64,000 nt of DNA from Sipunculus nudus (Eukaryota > Annelida > Sipuncula > Golfingiida > Sipunculidae). The notes below the pieces were generated by a model, which was given only the letters and a program-made list of their open reading frames with translations, was not told the DNA's origin and searched no databases. The translations under genes and the position numbers were made by a program. The first letter of the stretch is position 1. Every line of letters begins with the position of its first letter. Positions 1-11,859 of this stretch are shown piece after piece. The stretch covers positions 43,711,676 through 43,775,675 of the forward strand of contig CM049311.1 of assembly GCA_026874595.1 (NCBI GenBank), in the 5' to 3' direction.

Positions 1-490
1 TTCTAATTTAAGTTTATATTTCTATACATTTCCAATTTAACATATATATGAATATAAAAGTTGATTCATAATTCTCAATTGCATCATCATAAATCTCAAT
101 CTTGTCAGATAACACCAAATCATGCATACAAATGTTTATTTATTTTTTTCCACAAAAATATATCTTTTAAATCTGCAAAACAATAAATATCTTAAAATAA
201 TACTTGATTTAGATTTCACAATTTTAATTGTGTCTTTATTTATCCATAATGTGCTTCATATTTTATAATTTAAGCATACTGATGGGTTCAATTATATTTG
301 TTAAAATCATTTTAAAAAAAATTGATTTCTTTAAAAATGCTACATTACACAACATTGCATCTTCTGGATTACACCTTGAATTATTTTTTAAAGGAAAGTT
401 TTTGCATATTGGAGTGGAAACAGCATTACAATAAGGAGATACAGTGAAAACAATAACAATTACTGCATAACACTTGGTGGGTTGGGTTTG

Positions 491-530
<40 letters not shown>

Positions 531-870
531 GATTGGGGTGGTGATATAAGAATCCTGTACACCTGTCACAGCAGGGGATCTCCCCCAGTGACTGTAACAA
601 ATCAGAAACCCTGGCATAGCTGACCTCCAGTGACCTGGAGTGGGACCCTGCATCTGTAATCAAAGCAAGTGACTACAGAAAAAAAAATCAACAACTAGCT
701 TATTTTATACAACTAGCTTTTATTTTCAAATTTCAGATTTAGACAAACTAAATATTTATGTTTACTTGCTGTGAAGATTAAATCAATGGTGCTTACAAGA
801 AAAAAACGTGCCATGGTCAAAGTTGGGCAAAATTTAAGGTACTGATTTTTTTTTTATGCTAATAACTTAA
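1..870. repeat. Duplicated AT-rich segment, also present at about 37.4-37.9 kb; includes the body of an older A element
   Basis: Bases 1-150 match about 37470-37610 (shared ATTTCTATACATTTCCAAT and GTTGATTCATAATTCT), and 540-680 match about 37640-37770 (shared GCAGGGGATCTCCCCCAGTG). The tail 680-870 is family A body that resumes at 3499. No gene is recognised. Frames in the GC-richer block 540-660 recur in the second copy and look non-coding. Confidence 0.7.
492..529 (+). repeat. Poly-G tract of 38 G
   Basis: An uninterrupted G run. The true length is uncertain because such runs are prone to sequencing error. Confidence 0.85.
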
Positions 871-3405
871 ACAAGGGACCTATGGGTCACGACGCTCAGC
901 TGTTATATATGATAAAAAAATATTATTTAGAAATGAGGCACATGCTGGTTTTGTGTGGAAATAAATATAAGCTGTATTATGAGTTGTTGTTGTTTAGCTT
1001 ATGTATGATTTTGATAGTACCTTTGGAGACAGGGAAGAGGATTGATTTCATTAATTTTATTAACAAATGGAGTACTATTGTCACACAGATTTTGACTTGG
1101 CCAAATAACTTATAAGCAGAACATATAATATAAGAGTTTAACTATTTATTTAAAAAAAAATTACAAATATTGTCCCAAATATAATTCTTATAAAAAATAA
1201 TAAGAGAATCATGATTTTTTTAATTGAAATATAACTGATATGATTATTAAAATAATATTAAAGAATATATTCATGAATGCATTCATGAATACATTTTGAA
1301 AGTATTTGCACGAGTATTCATATACTTTCATTTTTACCTGAATTCCTATTCTTTATGCAAGAAATTTTATAATGGAGTACATAATCATATTCGTATTTAA
1401 ATACAATTACAAAGTATTCGCACCATGTCTGGTATTTATTCAGTTTCACCAACCAATGATGTTGAGAATCCAGAATATACAAAATTCACACATTTAAATA
1501 ATGATCATAAGTACCTGGTTTTATGGCTTTTATTTATATTAAAAAATAACTGTAAAAAATTCATTTTGGACTAATTTCACATCAATGTACACACTAGACA
1601 CAGTAGGAATCTAGATTAATATTATCAACTGCATCTTTGTCTATCATTAATTTCCTTCATATGATCCCTAATGATTAGTAATGAATAATATGATTTACTT
1701 CTTTATCATTAAAATTGAACTGAAAAATGCCATAGGTGACTGCATGGTGTTATTTGGAATATGTGACATTCTACCCATCGATACAAGATTCTTATATCAT
1801 CAGTAACTGCAAGTTAATTTCCTGTTATTATAAACTAACAAATTCCTTTTCTATTTTTCTTTAATTTGTTATTAAAAACCAATAAAAATTTATTAATTTA
1901 TTGTTTATTGTTATGTTGTTGGTTAAAACTACTAGATGAGTTGGGTTGGACACCTGGATCAACTGTGGCTGGCCATCAACTGCCTGGATTCCTGTATGCC
2001 TCGCCTCAAGCGTGCATAATTTGATGAAAGGTCAACAAGGTCAACATACAGGTGACTCAAGAGGGGCTGGAGAGAGCCAAAGTCTGACAGGGTCTCATAA
2101 AAAACATTAATAAAAGCTACAATTTTTGGCCAATTTCTTTCAGCTTTCTAAACTAAAAAGCTGAAATCCTAATGTGTGCATGATATGAAAATTATATCAA
2201 CAGTGCTCACAGGACACAAACGTGCCATGGTCACAGTTGGGCAAAATTTAAGGTACTAATTTTATATTTATACTAATAACTTATAAAATTTGAAAAATTC
2301 AGAACTAATTTTGGGTATTCAATTGAATCTTGATTAAATAATGTTACATCCCTGACAAAAAAAATCTCTAGCTTCAGCAATGCCCTTGTTAAGGGAGTAA
2401 ATATATTTCTTGATTTTTTACAAAGTGCATTATGTTTGGGCCCATAACTTAAAACAATCACGCAATACTGACATCATTCTGGCATGTGCATAGAGAAAGA
2501 AAAATATGTATATTATTTATGATTAAAGTCAGATCAGTGGTTTTGATATTAGGCAGTCTTGAAGTGTAACAATGGGTTTTTAATGGAAAAATGAAGTTTT
2601 TCATTAATATCTCGAAGGTATTAAGTCCTAGTGACCAAATTCTTGGCATGGTAGGGGATTTTGGAGACATCTAACTGTATGCCGAATTTAAGGAACTAAG
2701 AGCTGAAGCTGGGGAGCTGAGCTCTTGCAAACTGCATAACACTAGCTTGATGTAAACAATATGTTACATGGTGCTTGAAAACTTATTAAAATCTACAGTT
2801 TTTGATCAACTGGTTTAAAATTTTTGGTGTCAACAGTTGAAATGCTAACAAAAACATGCTGTGAAAATTAAATCCACAGTACTTACAGGAAAAAAACGTG
2901 CCATGGTCAAAGTTGGGCAAAATTTAAGGTACCAATTTTTTATTTTTATTAATATTTTAGAAAATTTAAAAGATTTTCATCTAATTTTGGGTATACAATT
3001 TAATTTTGATTAATTAAAGTTATATTACTGGAAAAAAGGTTGATAGCTTTAACATTTTTTGTGTTAAGTGATCAAATATCTTTCCTGATTTTTTAAAAAA
3101 TGCATTATGTTTGGGCCCATAACTTTTTTAAATTAAATAATACAGACATAATTTCTGGCATGTACATAGGAACTATATAGAGGAATATTTATGGTAAATA
3201 TGAGGAAAAACAGATGAGTGGTTTTGATATTAGGCAGTCCTGAAGTGTGAAAATAGGTTTTTAATAAAAAATTGAGGTTTTTCCTTAATTTCTCAAAGGA
3301 ACTAAGTTGCAAAGACCCAGTTTTCGGCTTGGTAGGAGATCTTGGGGACATCTAACATTATGCCGAATTTTGGATTCCTAGGTCTTACGGTTTCAAAACG
3401 TGCCA

Positions 3406-3450
3406 CATCTACGGACGGACGGACGGACGGACGGACGGACAGACGGACGG
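3406..3450 (+). repeat. (ACGG)n microsatellite of family A
   Basis: A run of ACGG/ACAG tetramers just before the terminal hairpin. Equivalent runs lie at about 3951-4008, 7253-7298, 17871-17886, 18417-18450, 32530-32575, 40428-40455 and 55843-55870, with lengths that differ between copies. Confidence 0.9.
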
Positions 3451-3467
3451 ACAATGGACCACGACTA

Positions 3468-3498
3468 TAGCTCAGATGACTTATAGTCAGCTGAGCTA
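3468..3498 (+). repeat. Terminal hairpin of family A (reference copy)
   Basis: Arms TAGCTCAG/CTGAGCTA, one A.G mismatch, inner arms TGACT/AGTCA and loop TAT. The same hairpin, sometimes with changes, ends at 4044, 7343, 17932, 18506, 18891, 27902, 32621, 32944, 33313, 40500, 43177 and 55917. Confidence 0.95.
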
Positions 3499-4044
3499 AA
3501 AATTTACAAAATTCAGATCTAATTTTGGGTAAACAATTGAATCTTAATTAAACATAGTTATATACTTGAGAAAATAGACTCTAGTTTCAAAATTTTTCGT
3601 GTTAAGTGAGTTATTATTTTTCCTGATTTTTTACAAAATCCATTATGTTTGGGCCCATAACTTAAAGAATTTATACTTTACAGACTTAATTTCTGGCATA
3701 TACATAGGAACTATATAGAGGAATATTTATGGTAAATATGAGGAAAAACAGATGAGTGGTTTTGATATTAGGCAGTCCTGAAGTGTGAAAATAGGATTTT
3801 AATAAAAATTTGAGGTTTTTCCTTAATTTCTCAGAGGAATGAAGTCGCAAAGACCCAGTTTTCGGCTTGGTAGGAGATCTTGGGGACATCTAACATTATG
3901 CTGAATTTTGGATTCCTAGGTCTTACGGTTTCAAAACGTGCCACATCTACGGACGGACGGACGGACGGCACGACGGACGGACGGACAGACGGACGGACAA
4001 TGGACCACGACTATAGCTCAGATGACTTATAGTCAGCTGAGCTA
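3499..4044 (+). mobile_element. 3' part of an older family A element
   Basis: It resumes exactly where 870 stopped, with the same internal unit (GTGGTTTTGATATTAGGCAG), an ACGG run and the terminal hairpin ending at 4044. Its 5' terminus is not found before position 1. Confidence 0.8.
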
Positions 4045-4251
4045 AAAAAACTATTATTTGGTTGATTTGACCTTGAAGATGAAGATGAAGGTCACCAGGG
4101 TTCGAACTTGTCCGAGATTTTTGGATGAACAATTTGTGTTTAAAATTTTGGAGGAAAATATGCAGCCCTTCAAAAGTAATCTCATTCACAAGATATCCTA
4201 CAGATGACGACAGAAGATGGCACTGAAACAGAATGATTCCCTTGGAGGGGG
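4045..4251. other. Short spacer with no recognised feature
   Basis: About 200 bp between an A terminus and the next 5' end. I see no gene or repeat match. Confidence 0.4.
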
Positions 4252-4740
4252 GGACATAACAAGTGACCCATGGGTCATGACGCTCAGCTGACTTGGAAGA
4301 GATTTGCAAAAGGAAATTTATAATCTGAATGGTAGTATATACCCATTCAACTGAAGCATCAAACAGATTAATCAACAGGCCAAGATTGTTTCTGTATTTA
4401 TATATCTCAAAAATAGAGAAAAAATGCGTAAAAAAATACAGGTGGCTCCACCAGTCTGCAAAAACACATGGTCAATATCCATGCAAAGAATCATGGTGAT
4501 CTCTGCATTAGTTGTTCAGATACTTCAGCTTTTGTATCAAATTTTCCATTATTCTGACGGATACTTCTGAGTCCTATAGCTTGAAGGATATGGGAAACAG
4601 AGACCTAATTTCAGGTTTCCACAGACACTTTTCATGGGTCTCCTCGCATGACAAGAATGAAGAATCTAGGTCCAGTTGTTACGATTTGTACCCTGTTGAC
4701 AGATAACAACATCTTTAAAGGTCTCAAAAAATAAAGAAAA

Positions 4741-7343
4741 AACAAGGGACCTATGGGTCACGACATAAAAAAATATTATTTAGAAATGAGGCACATGCTG
4801 GTTTTGTGTGGTAATAAATATAAGCTGTATTATGAGTTGTTGTTTTTTAGCTTATGTATGATTTTGATAGTACCTTTGGAGACAGGGAAGAGGATTGATT
4901 TCATTTATTTTATTAAAAAAATGGAGTACTACTGTCACACAGATTTTGACTTGGCCATATAACTTATAAGCAGAACATATAATATAAGAGTTTAACTATT
5001 TATTAAAAAATTACAAATATTGTCCCAAACATAATTTTTATTAAAAATAATAAGAGAATCATATGATTTTTTAAAATGAAATATAACTGATATGATTATT
5101 AAAATAATATTAAAGAATATATTCATGAATGCATTCATGAATACATTTTGAAAGTATTTGCATGAGTATTCATATACTTTCATTTTTACCTGAATTCCCA
5201 TTCTTTATGCAAGAAATTTTATAATGGAGTACATAATCATATTCGTATTTAAATACAATTACAATGTATTCGCACCATGTCTGGTATTTATTCAGTTTTC
5301 ACCAAACAATGATGTTGAGAATCCAGAATATACAAATTTCACACATTTAAATAATGATCATAAGTAACTGGTTTTATGGCTTTTATTTATATTAAAAAAT
5401 AACTGTAAAAAATTCATTTTGGACTAATTTCACATCAATGTACACACTAGACACAGTAGGAATCTAGATTAATATTATCAACTGCATCTTTGTCTATCAT
5501 TAATTTCCTTCATATAATCCTTAATGATTAGTAATGAATAATATGATTTACTTCTTTATCATTAAAAATGAACTGAAAAATGCCATAGGTGACTGCATGG
5601 TGTTATTTGGAATATGTGACATTCTACCCATCGATACAAGATTCTTATATCATCAGTAACTGCAAGTTAATTTTCGGTTATTATAAACTAACAAATTCCT
5701 TTTCTATTTTTCTTTAATTTGTTATTAAAAACCAATAAAAATTTATTAATTTATTGTTTATTGTTATGTTGTTGGTTAAAACTACTAGATGAGTTGGGTT
5801 GAACACCTGGATCAACTGTGGCTGGCCATAAGCTGCCTGGATTCTCCCCTCAAGCGTGCATAATTTGATGAAAGGTCAACAAGGTCAACATACAGGTGAC
5901 TCAAGAGGGGCTGGAGAGAGCCAAAGTCTGACAGGGTCTCATAAAAAACATTAATAAAAGCTACAATATTTGGCAAATTTCTTTCAGCTTTCTAAACTAA
6001 AAAGCTGAAATCCTTATGTGTGCATGATATGAAAATTATATCAACAGTGCTCACGGGAAACAAACGTGCCTTGGTCAAAGTTGGGCAAAATTTAAGGTAC
6101 TAATTTTATATTTATACTAATAACTTATAAAATTTTAAAAATTCAGAACTAATTTTGGGTATTCAATTGAATCTTGATTAAATAATGTTACATCCCTGAC
6201 AAAAAAAATCTCTAGCTTCAGCAATGCCCTTGTTAAGGGAGTAAATATATTTCTTGATTTTTTACAAAGTGCATTATGTTTGGGCCCATAACTTAAAAAA
6301 AATACACAATACTGCCATCATTTCTGGCATGTGCATAGTGAATGTATAGAAAAATATGTATATTATATATGATCAAAGTCAGATCAGTGGTTTTGATATT
6401 AGGCAGTCTTAAAGTGTAACATTGGGTTTTTAATGGAAAAATGAAGTTTTTCATTGATATCTCGAAGGAATTAAGTCCTAGTGACCAAATTCTTGGCATG
6501 GTAGGGGATTTTGGAGAAATCTAACTGTATGCCAAATTTAAGGAACTTAGAGCTGAAGCTCGGGAGCTGAGCTCTAGCAAACTGCATAACACTAGCAAAT
6601 ATGTGACATGGTGCTTAACAACTTGAATAAAATCTACAGTTTTTGATCAACTGGTTTCAAATTTTTAATGTTAACAGTTGAAATGCTAACAAAAACATGC
6701 TGTGAAAATTAAATCCACAGCAGTTACAGCAAAAAAAACGTGCCATGGTCAAAGTTGGGCAAAATTTAAGGTACCAATTTTTTATTTTTGCTAATATTTT
6801 TAAAAATTTAAAAGATTTTGATCTAATTTTGGGTATACAATTTAATTTTGATTAATGAAAGTAATATTACTGGAAAAAAAGTGCTTAGCTTTAACAAGTT
6901 TTGTGTTAAGTGATAAAATTTCTTTCCTGATTATTTACAAAATGCATTATGTTTGGGCCCATAACTTTTTTAAATTAAATAATACAGACCTAATTTCTGG
7001 CATATACATGGGAATTATATAGAGGATTATTTATAGGAAATATGAGGAAAAACAGATGAGTGGTTTTGATATTAGGCAGTCCTAAAGTGTGAAAATAGGT
7101 TTTTAATAAAAAATTGAGGTTTTTCCTTAATTTCTCAAAGGAATGAAGTCGCAAAGACCCAGTTTTCGGCTTGGTAGGAGATCTTGGGGACATCTAACAT
7201 TATGCTGAATTTTGGATTCCTAGGTCTAACGGTTTCAAAACGTGCCACATCTACGGACGGACGGACAGACGGACAGACAGACGGACGGACGACGGACAAT
7301 GGACCACGACTATAGCTCAGATGACTTATAGTCAGCTGAGCTA
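4741..7343 (+). mobile_element. HINE-like element, family A, with a damaged 5' end
   Basis: The head is AACAAGGGACCTATGGGTCACGAC, but the following ~20 bp that normally hold GCTCAGCTG and TTATATATG are missing. The body follows the 870-3498 copy closely, including the two internal units, and the ACGG run and 3' hairpin are intact. It lies inside the 4252-18891 element, after CTCAAAAAATAAAGAAAA. Confidence 0.83.
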
Positions 7344-8329
7344 AAAATCATAAAAATTTGATAAAAAATAGAGGTGGCCCAGTCTGCAGAAACTGAAGGG
7401 AAACCTCATGATCAATATGTATGCCCAAAATCATGAGCATCAGTGTTGTAGTTATTGAGATACTGCAGTTTTTGTATCAAATTTTCCATTATTCTGGGGG
7501 GTATTTTTGAGCCATACAGCTTAAAGGATATGGTAACAGAGACCTAATTTCAGGTTTCCATGGAAACTTTTCATGGATCTCCCTGTGTGTCAAGAATGAA
7601 GATTCTTGGTCCAGTTGTTATGATTTGTGCCCTGTCAACAGATGTTAATATCTTTAAAGTTCTCAAAAATTGAGAAAAAAATTTGTAAAAACACCCGAAT
7701 AAATACAGATGGTGCCATCAGTCTGCAGAAACTGATAAAACACTCAATGATCAGTATCCATGCAAACAATTATGATGATCTCTGCATTAGTTGTTCAGAT
7801 ACTTCAGCCTTTGTATCAAATTTTCCATTATTCTGAGCTGTACTTTTAGAGTGCCATAGCTCATAGGACATGGGTAACAGAGACCTAATTTCAAGTTTCC
7901 ATGGAGACTTTTCATGGGTCTCCCTGTGTGTCAAATTTCTTGGTCCAGTCTTTAGGATTTGTGACCTGTTAACAGATGTTCATATTTTTAAAGGTCTCAA
8001 AAATAGAGAAAACAATTCGTAAACAAGGGACCCATGGGTCACAGCGCTCAGCTGTTATAAATGATCACAAAATATGATTTGAAAGAGGAGGTAGGCAAAG
8101 GCTGGTTTTGTGAGGTATGTAAGCTATATTATGAGTTGATGGTGTTTAACTCAAGTTATGTAAGATTTTGATATCCTTGGAGACAGGGAAGAGGACTGAT
8201 GTCATTAATATTATTTACAGTTGGAAATGGTGTGCTATTATCACATAGGTTTTGACTTGGCCATAAAACTTAACCTACATTGCAGCAGAATTATTTGAAA
8301 AGTTAAACTATTTATATATTTATAATATA

Positions 8330-8376
8330 CTGTGGTTGACTTCTTATTCGTGAGGCTAAAATTTCGCGATTTCTTC
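8330..8376 (+). repeat. Left terminal inverted repeat of the pogo-like transposon
   Basis: It starts CTGTGGTTG and runs through a TTCGTGAGG-like block to AATTTCGCGAT. It pairs with 11813-11859 with several mismatches, and TA precedes it. Confidence 0.88.
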
Positions 8377-8896
8377 ATTTTGAATGTTTCGCGAGGGTTT
8401 CATTTTCGCAATCTCAACATGTTCCAATAAAATCATAATAAATCAGTTTTTATGCTTAAGCTCTAATAAAATAATAAATTGCACCATACTTCATTCAATT
8501 CAGTAACTGTCGTTATTGTTATGACCTATGTCACGGTCGATCAACCCTGGTAATTACCTCATGTTTGCACAACAATGCACGGCCCCTGCCAATACCATAC
8601 ACGGACCAGGATACTGATCAGCAAGTCGGGTCTTCATTAACAACTCACCTGTCACCAGAGGTATGATAACTAATCTGTTTGTGTAGATGCACCATTCCCT
8701 GTTGTTATAGGATGGCTCCCTTTGATGCGGGGTTTCTGTGTGCCCGCGAGTTTATGAAATTCTACTCCTATAACAATAGCCTCGTACAAACAACCCCTGT
8801 GTTTTAGATCAAAGAGAATGTTTTCCCTACCTGCAAACTATTATAAAAGATTTTACTAATCTGACCTTATCACAAATATTAGTGACACCAAACAAG

Positions 8897-9292
8897 ATGG
8901 ACATTACCAATTGGCTTAAGCGAGGACCGTCTCTAAAGAGGCCCCGTACTGAAGGTTTGCCTGATCCGCGTGAATGTACGACAGAACAGAGTGCACAGGA
9001 GTACCAGGCCGCAAATGATCAGGTCGATCAGCTGACATCACAACCAAAACCCAAGAAAAGACGTGGGGAATACCAAAGGTTGGATGACTGTGAGAGACTA
9101 AAAATTGCTAAATCTGTCATAGCTATCGGTGCCAGTAAAACAGGCCGAAAATATGGAATTAGTGAATCAACTGTGAGATCCATCAAGACCCGCTACTTGC
9201 AGATGAAAAGACGCACCGGCGGGGATGAGCTCAAGAGTTTGCCCCATTTGACGAGAGGACCGGGATGCAAACTGGGCGATCTAGATAACAAG
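8897..9292 (+). CDS. Pogo-like transposase, exon 1 (DNA-binding domain)
   Basis: Exon 1 has 132 codons. The ATG at 8897 sits in a good context (A at -3, G at +4). After a basic stretch (KPKKRRGEYQ, a likely nuclear localisation signal) comes a helix-turn-helix of the Psq/CENP-B type, with RLKIAKSVIAIGASKTGRKY and GISESTVRSIKTRY, which binds the terminal repeats in this family. The exon ends in AAG followed by GTAAGG, a strong donor in phase 0. The frame stays open about 36 nt into the intron and then stops, which supports the splice. An in-frame GTG at 8882 is an unlikely start. Confidence 0.88.
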
Positions 9293-9757
9293 GTAAGGTT
9301 AATAAATAATTCTAAAATTTTAGTGTGAATATATGAGTGAGAACAAAAAATTTTAAATCAAGTACAATATATTTTATTGCATAGTGCTATTTTATAATTG
9401 ACTGTAAGTTTACTTAATTTTTAGTGTGTAATGAATTTGCTTAAATCTCATCTCAGACTGACAAACGCCTTTGGCTTATGCCTATGGCTATGATAAGGAC
9501 TCGAATAGAAGTAGCATTTCTCATAAACTAGATGTGAAGCATTTGTTTTAAAATCAGACCCCCATTTTATATATAAACAGAAGTCTAATTTTTTTTTAAC
9601 TACGGGCTCACTAGAACTAGCACCGAGTTGTCAGTAGGCTATTGGTCTATCACACTGCATGTAAGGAAAAAATACACTGATGATCATTTGATAAACCGTC
9701 CCCTTGAAACTTATAAACTATAATTAATATAAAGTGTATTTATTTTTATCACAACAG
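9293..9757 (+). other. Transposase intron 1
   Basis: A 465-bp AT-rich phase-0 intron, starting GTAAGG and ending in a T-rich tract plus ACAACAG. It holds multiple stops and no other recognisable feature. Confidence 0.8.
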
Positions 9758-10132
9758 GTTCAGCTTTGTATCAAGGCGGCCAGGGAGAATGGGGCGGCAG
9801 TGAACGCTAGAGTGGTCATGGCAGCGGCAGATGGGATTGTAAAAAAGTTTGCCCGACACCAACTTGCTGCGAACGGAGGACACATCACGATTACGAAGAC
9901 ATGGGCCAGGTCGGTCTTAAGAAGGATGGGGTTTACCCAACGAAAGGGAACAAAAGGCGTCAAGCATCTACCCAAGGATTTCGCCACCATAAAGGAGAAC
10001 TGGCTTGCTAAGGTTACAAAGTTTAGGGAACAAGACCGCATCCCCGCTGAGATGGTCATCAACTGGGACCAGACAGGGTGCAACCTCGTGCCCGGTGGAA
10101 ACTGGACCATGGAGAAGAAGGGGAAGGCACAG
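9758..10132 (+). CDS. Pogo-like transposase, exon 2 (second HTH and first catalytic Asp)
   Basis: Exon 2 has 125 codons. It follows a T-rich tract and ACAACAG acceptor and ends at CAG before GTTGGT; both junctions are phase 0. The start is a CENP-B-type second HTH region, with QLCIKAARENGAAVNARVVM and then KTWARSVLRRMGF. The catalytic core opens with the strand VINWDQTG, whose Asp (codon 10067-10069, residue 236 of the assembled reading) is the first of the DDD triad in DDE_1 transposases. The core continues NLVPGGNWTMEKKG. The predicted splice reads smoothly into exon 3, which carries the rest of the RNase H-like fold. Confidence 0.9.
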
Positions 10133-10470
10133 GTTGGTATTTTATATTATAACATAAAGAAAATCTATGAATCTATATTATAATGTGGCTAAAAATAAAC
10201 CATGTAGAATTATAATGTTTTAAAGAGATAAATAATATATCATTATATCGTAATAATTACTGTGTACTTAGTGGTTTATTATACCTAGAAGTAATTACAT
10301 TTATCACTCTTTATACAAGTAATTTACTTAATGTTCACGTTTTTTTTACGTGTATGGAAGGCACTTGAAGACCGGAATGCCTGTGGTGGGAAAATCTATA
10401 AATTTAATTGATGTCAAAGATTAGAGTACATAAAAGTAAAGAATAATTCTTATCGTATTTGCATTCATAG
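10133..10470 (+). other. Transposase intron 2
   Basis: A 338-bp AT-rich phase-0 intron, starting GTTGGT and ending GCATTCATAG. Confidence 0.78.
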
Positions 10471-11118
10471 GTTCCAATACATGGAATGGAAGACAAGCGT
10501 CAGATTACAATTCTTTTGAGTGTCACCATGGCCGGCACAATGCTCCCTCCCCAGCTACTCTACTCTGGAAAGACACCTAAGTGCCTCCCGTCAACTCCGT
10601 TTCCTGAGGATTGGGACGTTTTCTACTCAGAAAACCACTGGAGTAATGAAACCACAATGCTCCGCTTCCTGGACCTAATTATCATCCCCTACGTGAACAA
10701 GCAGAGAGAGACCAGGTGCACCCCTGACCAGGCCGCGTTGGACTTGTTTGATGTTTATGCCGCACACCGGACTGACAAGGTCATCAAGAAGCTGGTGGAT
10801 AACAACATCAGGTATTGCATGGTGCCGGCCGCATGTACCGACAAACTTCAGCCACTTGACTTGGCCGTCAACAAGGAATATAAACACGCTCTGAAGACCC
10901 GCTACGACCAATGGTACACTGACCAAGTAGCATCACAGATCACCGATATCAAGGATGAAGACGACATTGGGACCGTGAAAGTGGACACGCGCATGTCAGT
11001 TATTAAGCCTATCCACGCTAGATGGCTTACAGAGGTTCACAGTGAAACAAGCAAGAAGAAAGCCCACATTCTGGACGGCTTTGTGAAAGCTGGATTGTTA
11101 AGACAGGGACAGGACTAA
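10471..11118 (+). CDS. Pogo-like transposase, exon 3 (second and third catalytic Asp, C-terminus)
   Basis: Exon 3 has 215 codons plus TAA and follows a CATAG acceptor (phase 0). It contains DKRQITILLSVTMAG and PPQLLYSGKTPKCLP. The second catalytic Asp lies in LFDVYAAH (10750-10752, residue 351) and the third in LQPLDLAVNK (10858-10860, residue 387), about 35 residues apart as expected for this superfamily. The C-terminus ends KAHILDGFVKAGLLRQGQD. The assembled protein is 472 residues, a normal size for an active pogo-like transposase. All catalytic residues and both introns are intact. A domesticated host gene is possible, but the flanking inverted repeats and TA duplication argue for a transposon. 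Confidence 0.9.
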   Translation, partial: VPIHGMEDKRQITILLSVTMAGTMLPPQLLYSGKTPKCLPSTPFPEDWDVFYSENHWSNETTMLRFLDLIIIPYVNKQRETRCTPDQAALDLFDVYAAHRTDKVIKKLVDNNIRYCMVPAACTDKLQPLDLAVNKEYKHALKTRYDQWYTDQVASQITDIKDEDDIGTVKVDTRMSVIKPIHARWLTEVHSETSKKKAHILDGFVKAGLLRQGQD

Positions 11119-11812
11119 AAGCAGTAATGCTATGGTGCACGGTTGGGCCAATCTGAAAGTGAACAATTCAGTGTTTGACACATTACAAAATGTTTTAGAC
11201 TTTTGCATTGTTATAATGTACTTAGGATACTATTTCTTTTTACATTATTTGTACATACATAGTTGTTTATCTTGTTAGCAATATTAATATGATTTGTAAA
11301 TTGACAAATTAAGGTCTTCTGCTCCATTTTAATATGGATACTGTATTTATGGCATACTAGTATTTATTACAAACAGCATCCGTCCAGAATGTGTATAAAC
11401 GTTTAAGAGTAAATGATACGGTTATATTTAAAAACTGAAGAGTTTTGCATTAATTGTTATTATGTAATTAGGGTGTTTATTTAATTACCTGTACATATAT
11501 TGCTTTCCCCAAAATTAATATGGTGCGTAAATTTACCAAACCAAGATTTTTTGCTTTATGTATTGCTTACCCTGAAATTCCAATAAAATAATTTTTCTTT
11601 CAGTTCAAAATCTGAAAAGAGTATTTGTAACATGGTAACAGTAAGTCATTTACGCGAACTTAACGACCCAGTTTGTGGCGATAATGATCGTTGTTCCATT
11701 AGTAATTGGTATCGCCATCTACCGGCAACTCAGAAAACTAACCATTAAAGTTGATGTAACCAAGAGGCGTCTTATTCCCGAGGGTTTCATATTCGCGATT
11801 CTTTCCCTTTCG
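11119..11812 (+). other. 3' untranslated and spacer part of the pogo-like transposon
   Basis: AT-rich non-coding DNA between the transposase stop and the right inverted repeat. An AATAAA near 11582 is a plausible poly(A) signal for the transposase message. Confidence 0.5.
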
Positions 11813-11859
11813 CCAATATCGCGAAATTAAAACCCTCGCGAACAAAAAGGCAACCACAG
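11813..11859 (-). repeat. Right terminal inverted repeat of the pogo-like transposon
   Basis: It contains TATCGCGAAATT and CCCTCGCGAA and ends CAACCACAG, followed by TATATA. It is the inverted counterpart of the left repeat. Confidence 0.88.

Larger units (their letters stand above)
870..3498 (+). mobile_element. HINE-like element, family A, complete copy inserted in an older A copy
   Basis: It starts ACAAGGGACC, with a near-palindrome GACCTATGGGTC then GCTCAGCTG (894-902). It ends in (ACGG)n, a spacer GACAATGGACCACG, and a 31-nt hairpin whose last bases are the inverse of GCTCAGCTG. The 2.6-kb interior contains two diverged units of about 680 bp (around 2100-2790 and 2790-3440). Both carry GTGCCATGGTC and GTGGTTTTGATATTAGGCAG. 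The flanks ..AATAACTTAA and AAAATTTACAAA.. are continuous in an uninterrupted copy near 28075-28090, so the host site is recovered. No open frame looks like a protein. Confidence 0.85.
8330..11859 (+). mobile_element. Complete pogo/Tigger-like DNA transposon
   Basis: The element is 3,530 bp with imperfect terminal inverted repeats of about 45 bp. The outermost bases are CTGTGGTTG on the left and CAACCACAG on the right, followed inward by CG-rich blocks around TTCGCGA that also pair. It is flanked by TA on both sides (8328-8329 and 11860-11861), the usual target duplication of the Tc1/mariner-pogo group. Inside lies a three-exon transposase with no disabling change. It interrupts an A element, whose body resumes after the right end. 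The superfamily is inferred from the transposase, the TA duplication and the HTH plus DDE layout. Confidence 0.9.

Noticed and set aside
540-660. GC-richer block that looked like a possible KCNQ exon
   Set aside because: It recurs at about 37640-37770 with indels, has no paired splice sites, and its frames match no channel segment.
263-663. Proline-rich minus-strand frames
   Set aside because: The proline runs are the translated poly-G tract; the rest is repeat.
882-1115. A 77-codon frame near the head of A elements, repeated at 4753, 15367 and 37969
   Set aside because: It is broken by frameshift in the 28332 copy and missing its start in others. No domain is recognised and the AT-rich composition equals the rest of the repeat. 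It persists because the copies are similar.
3133-3889. Minus-strand frames starting MSPRSPTKPKTGSL and relatives at 2458, 6990, 16910, 29908, 54885 and 55582
   Set aside because: They are antisense reading of the repeated A unit, without conserved length or domain, and differ by indels between copies.
9760-10110. Minus-strand frame of 116 codons
   Set aside because: It is the shadow of transposase exon 2.
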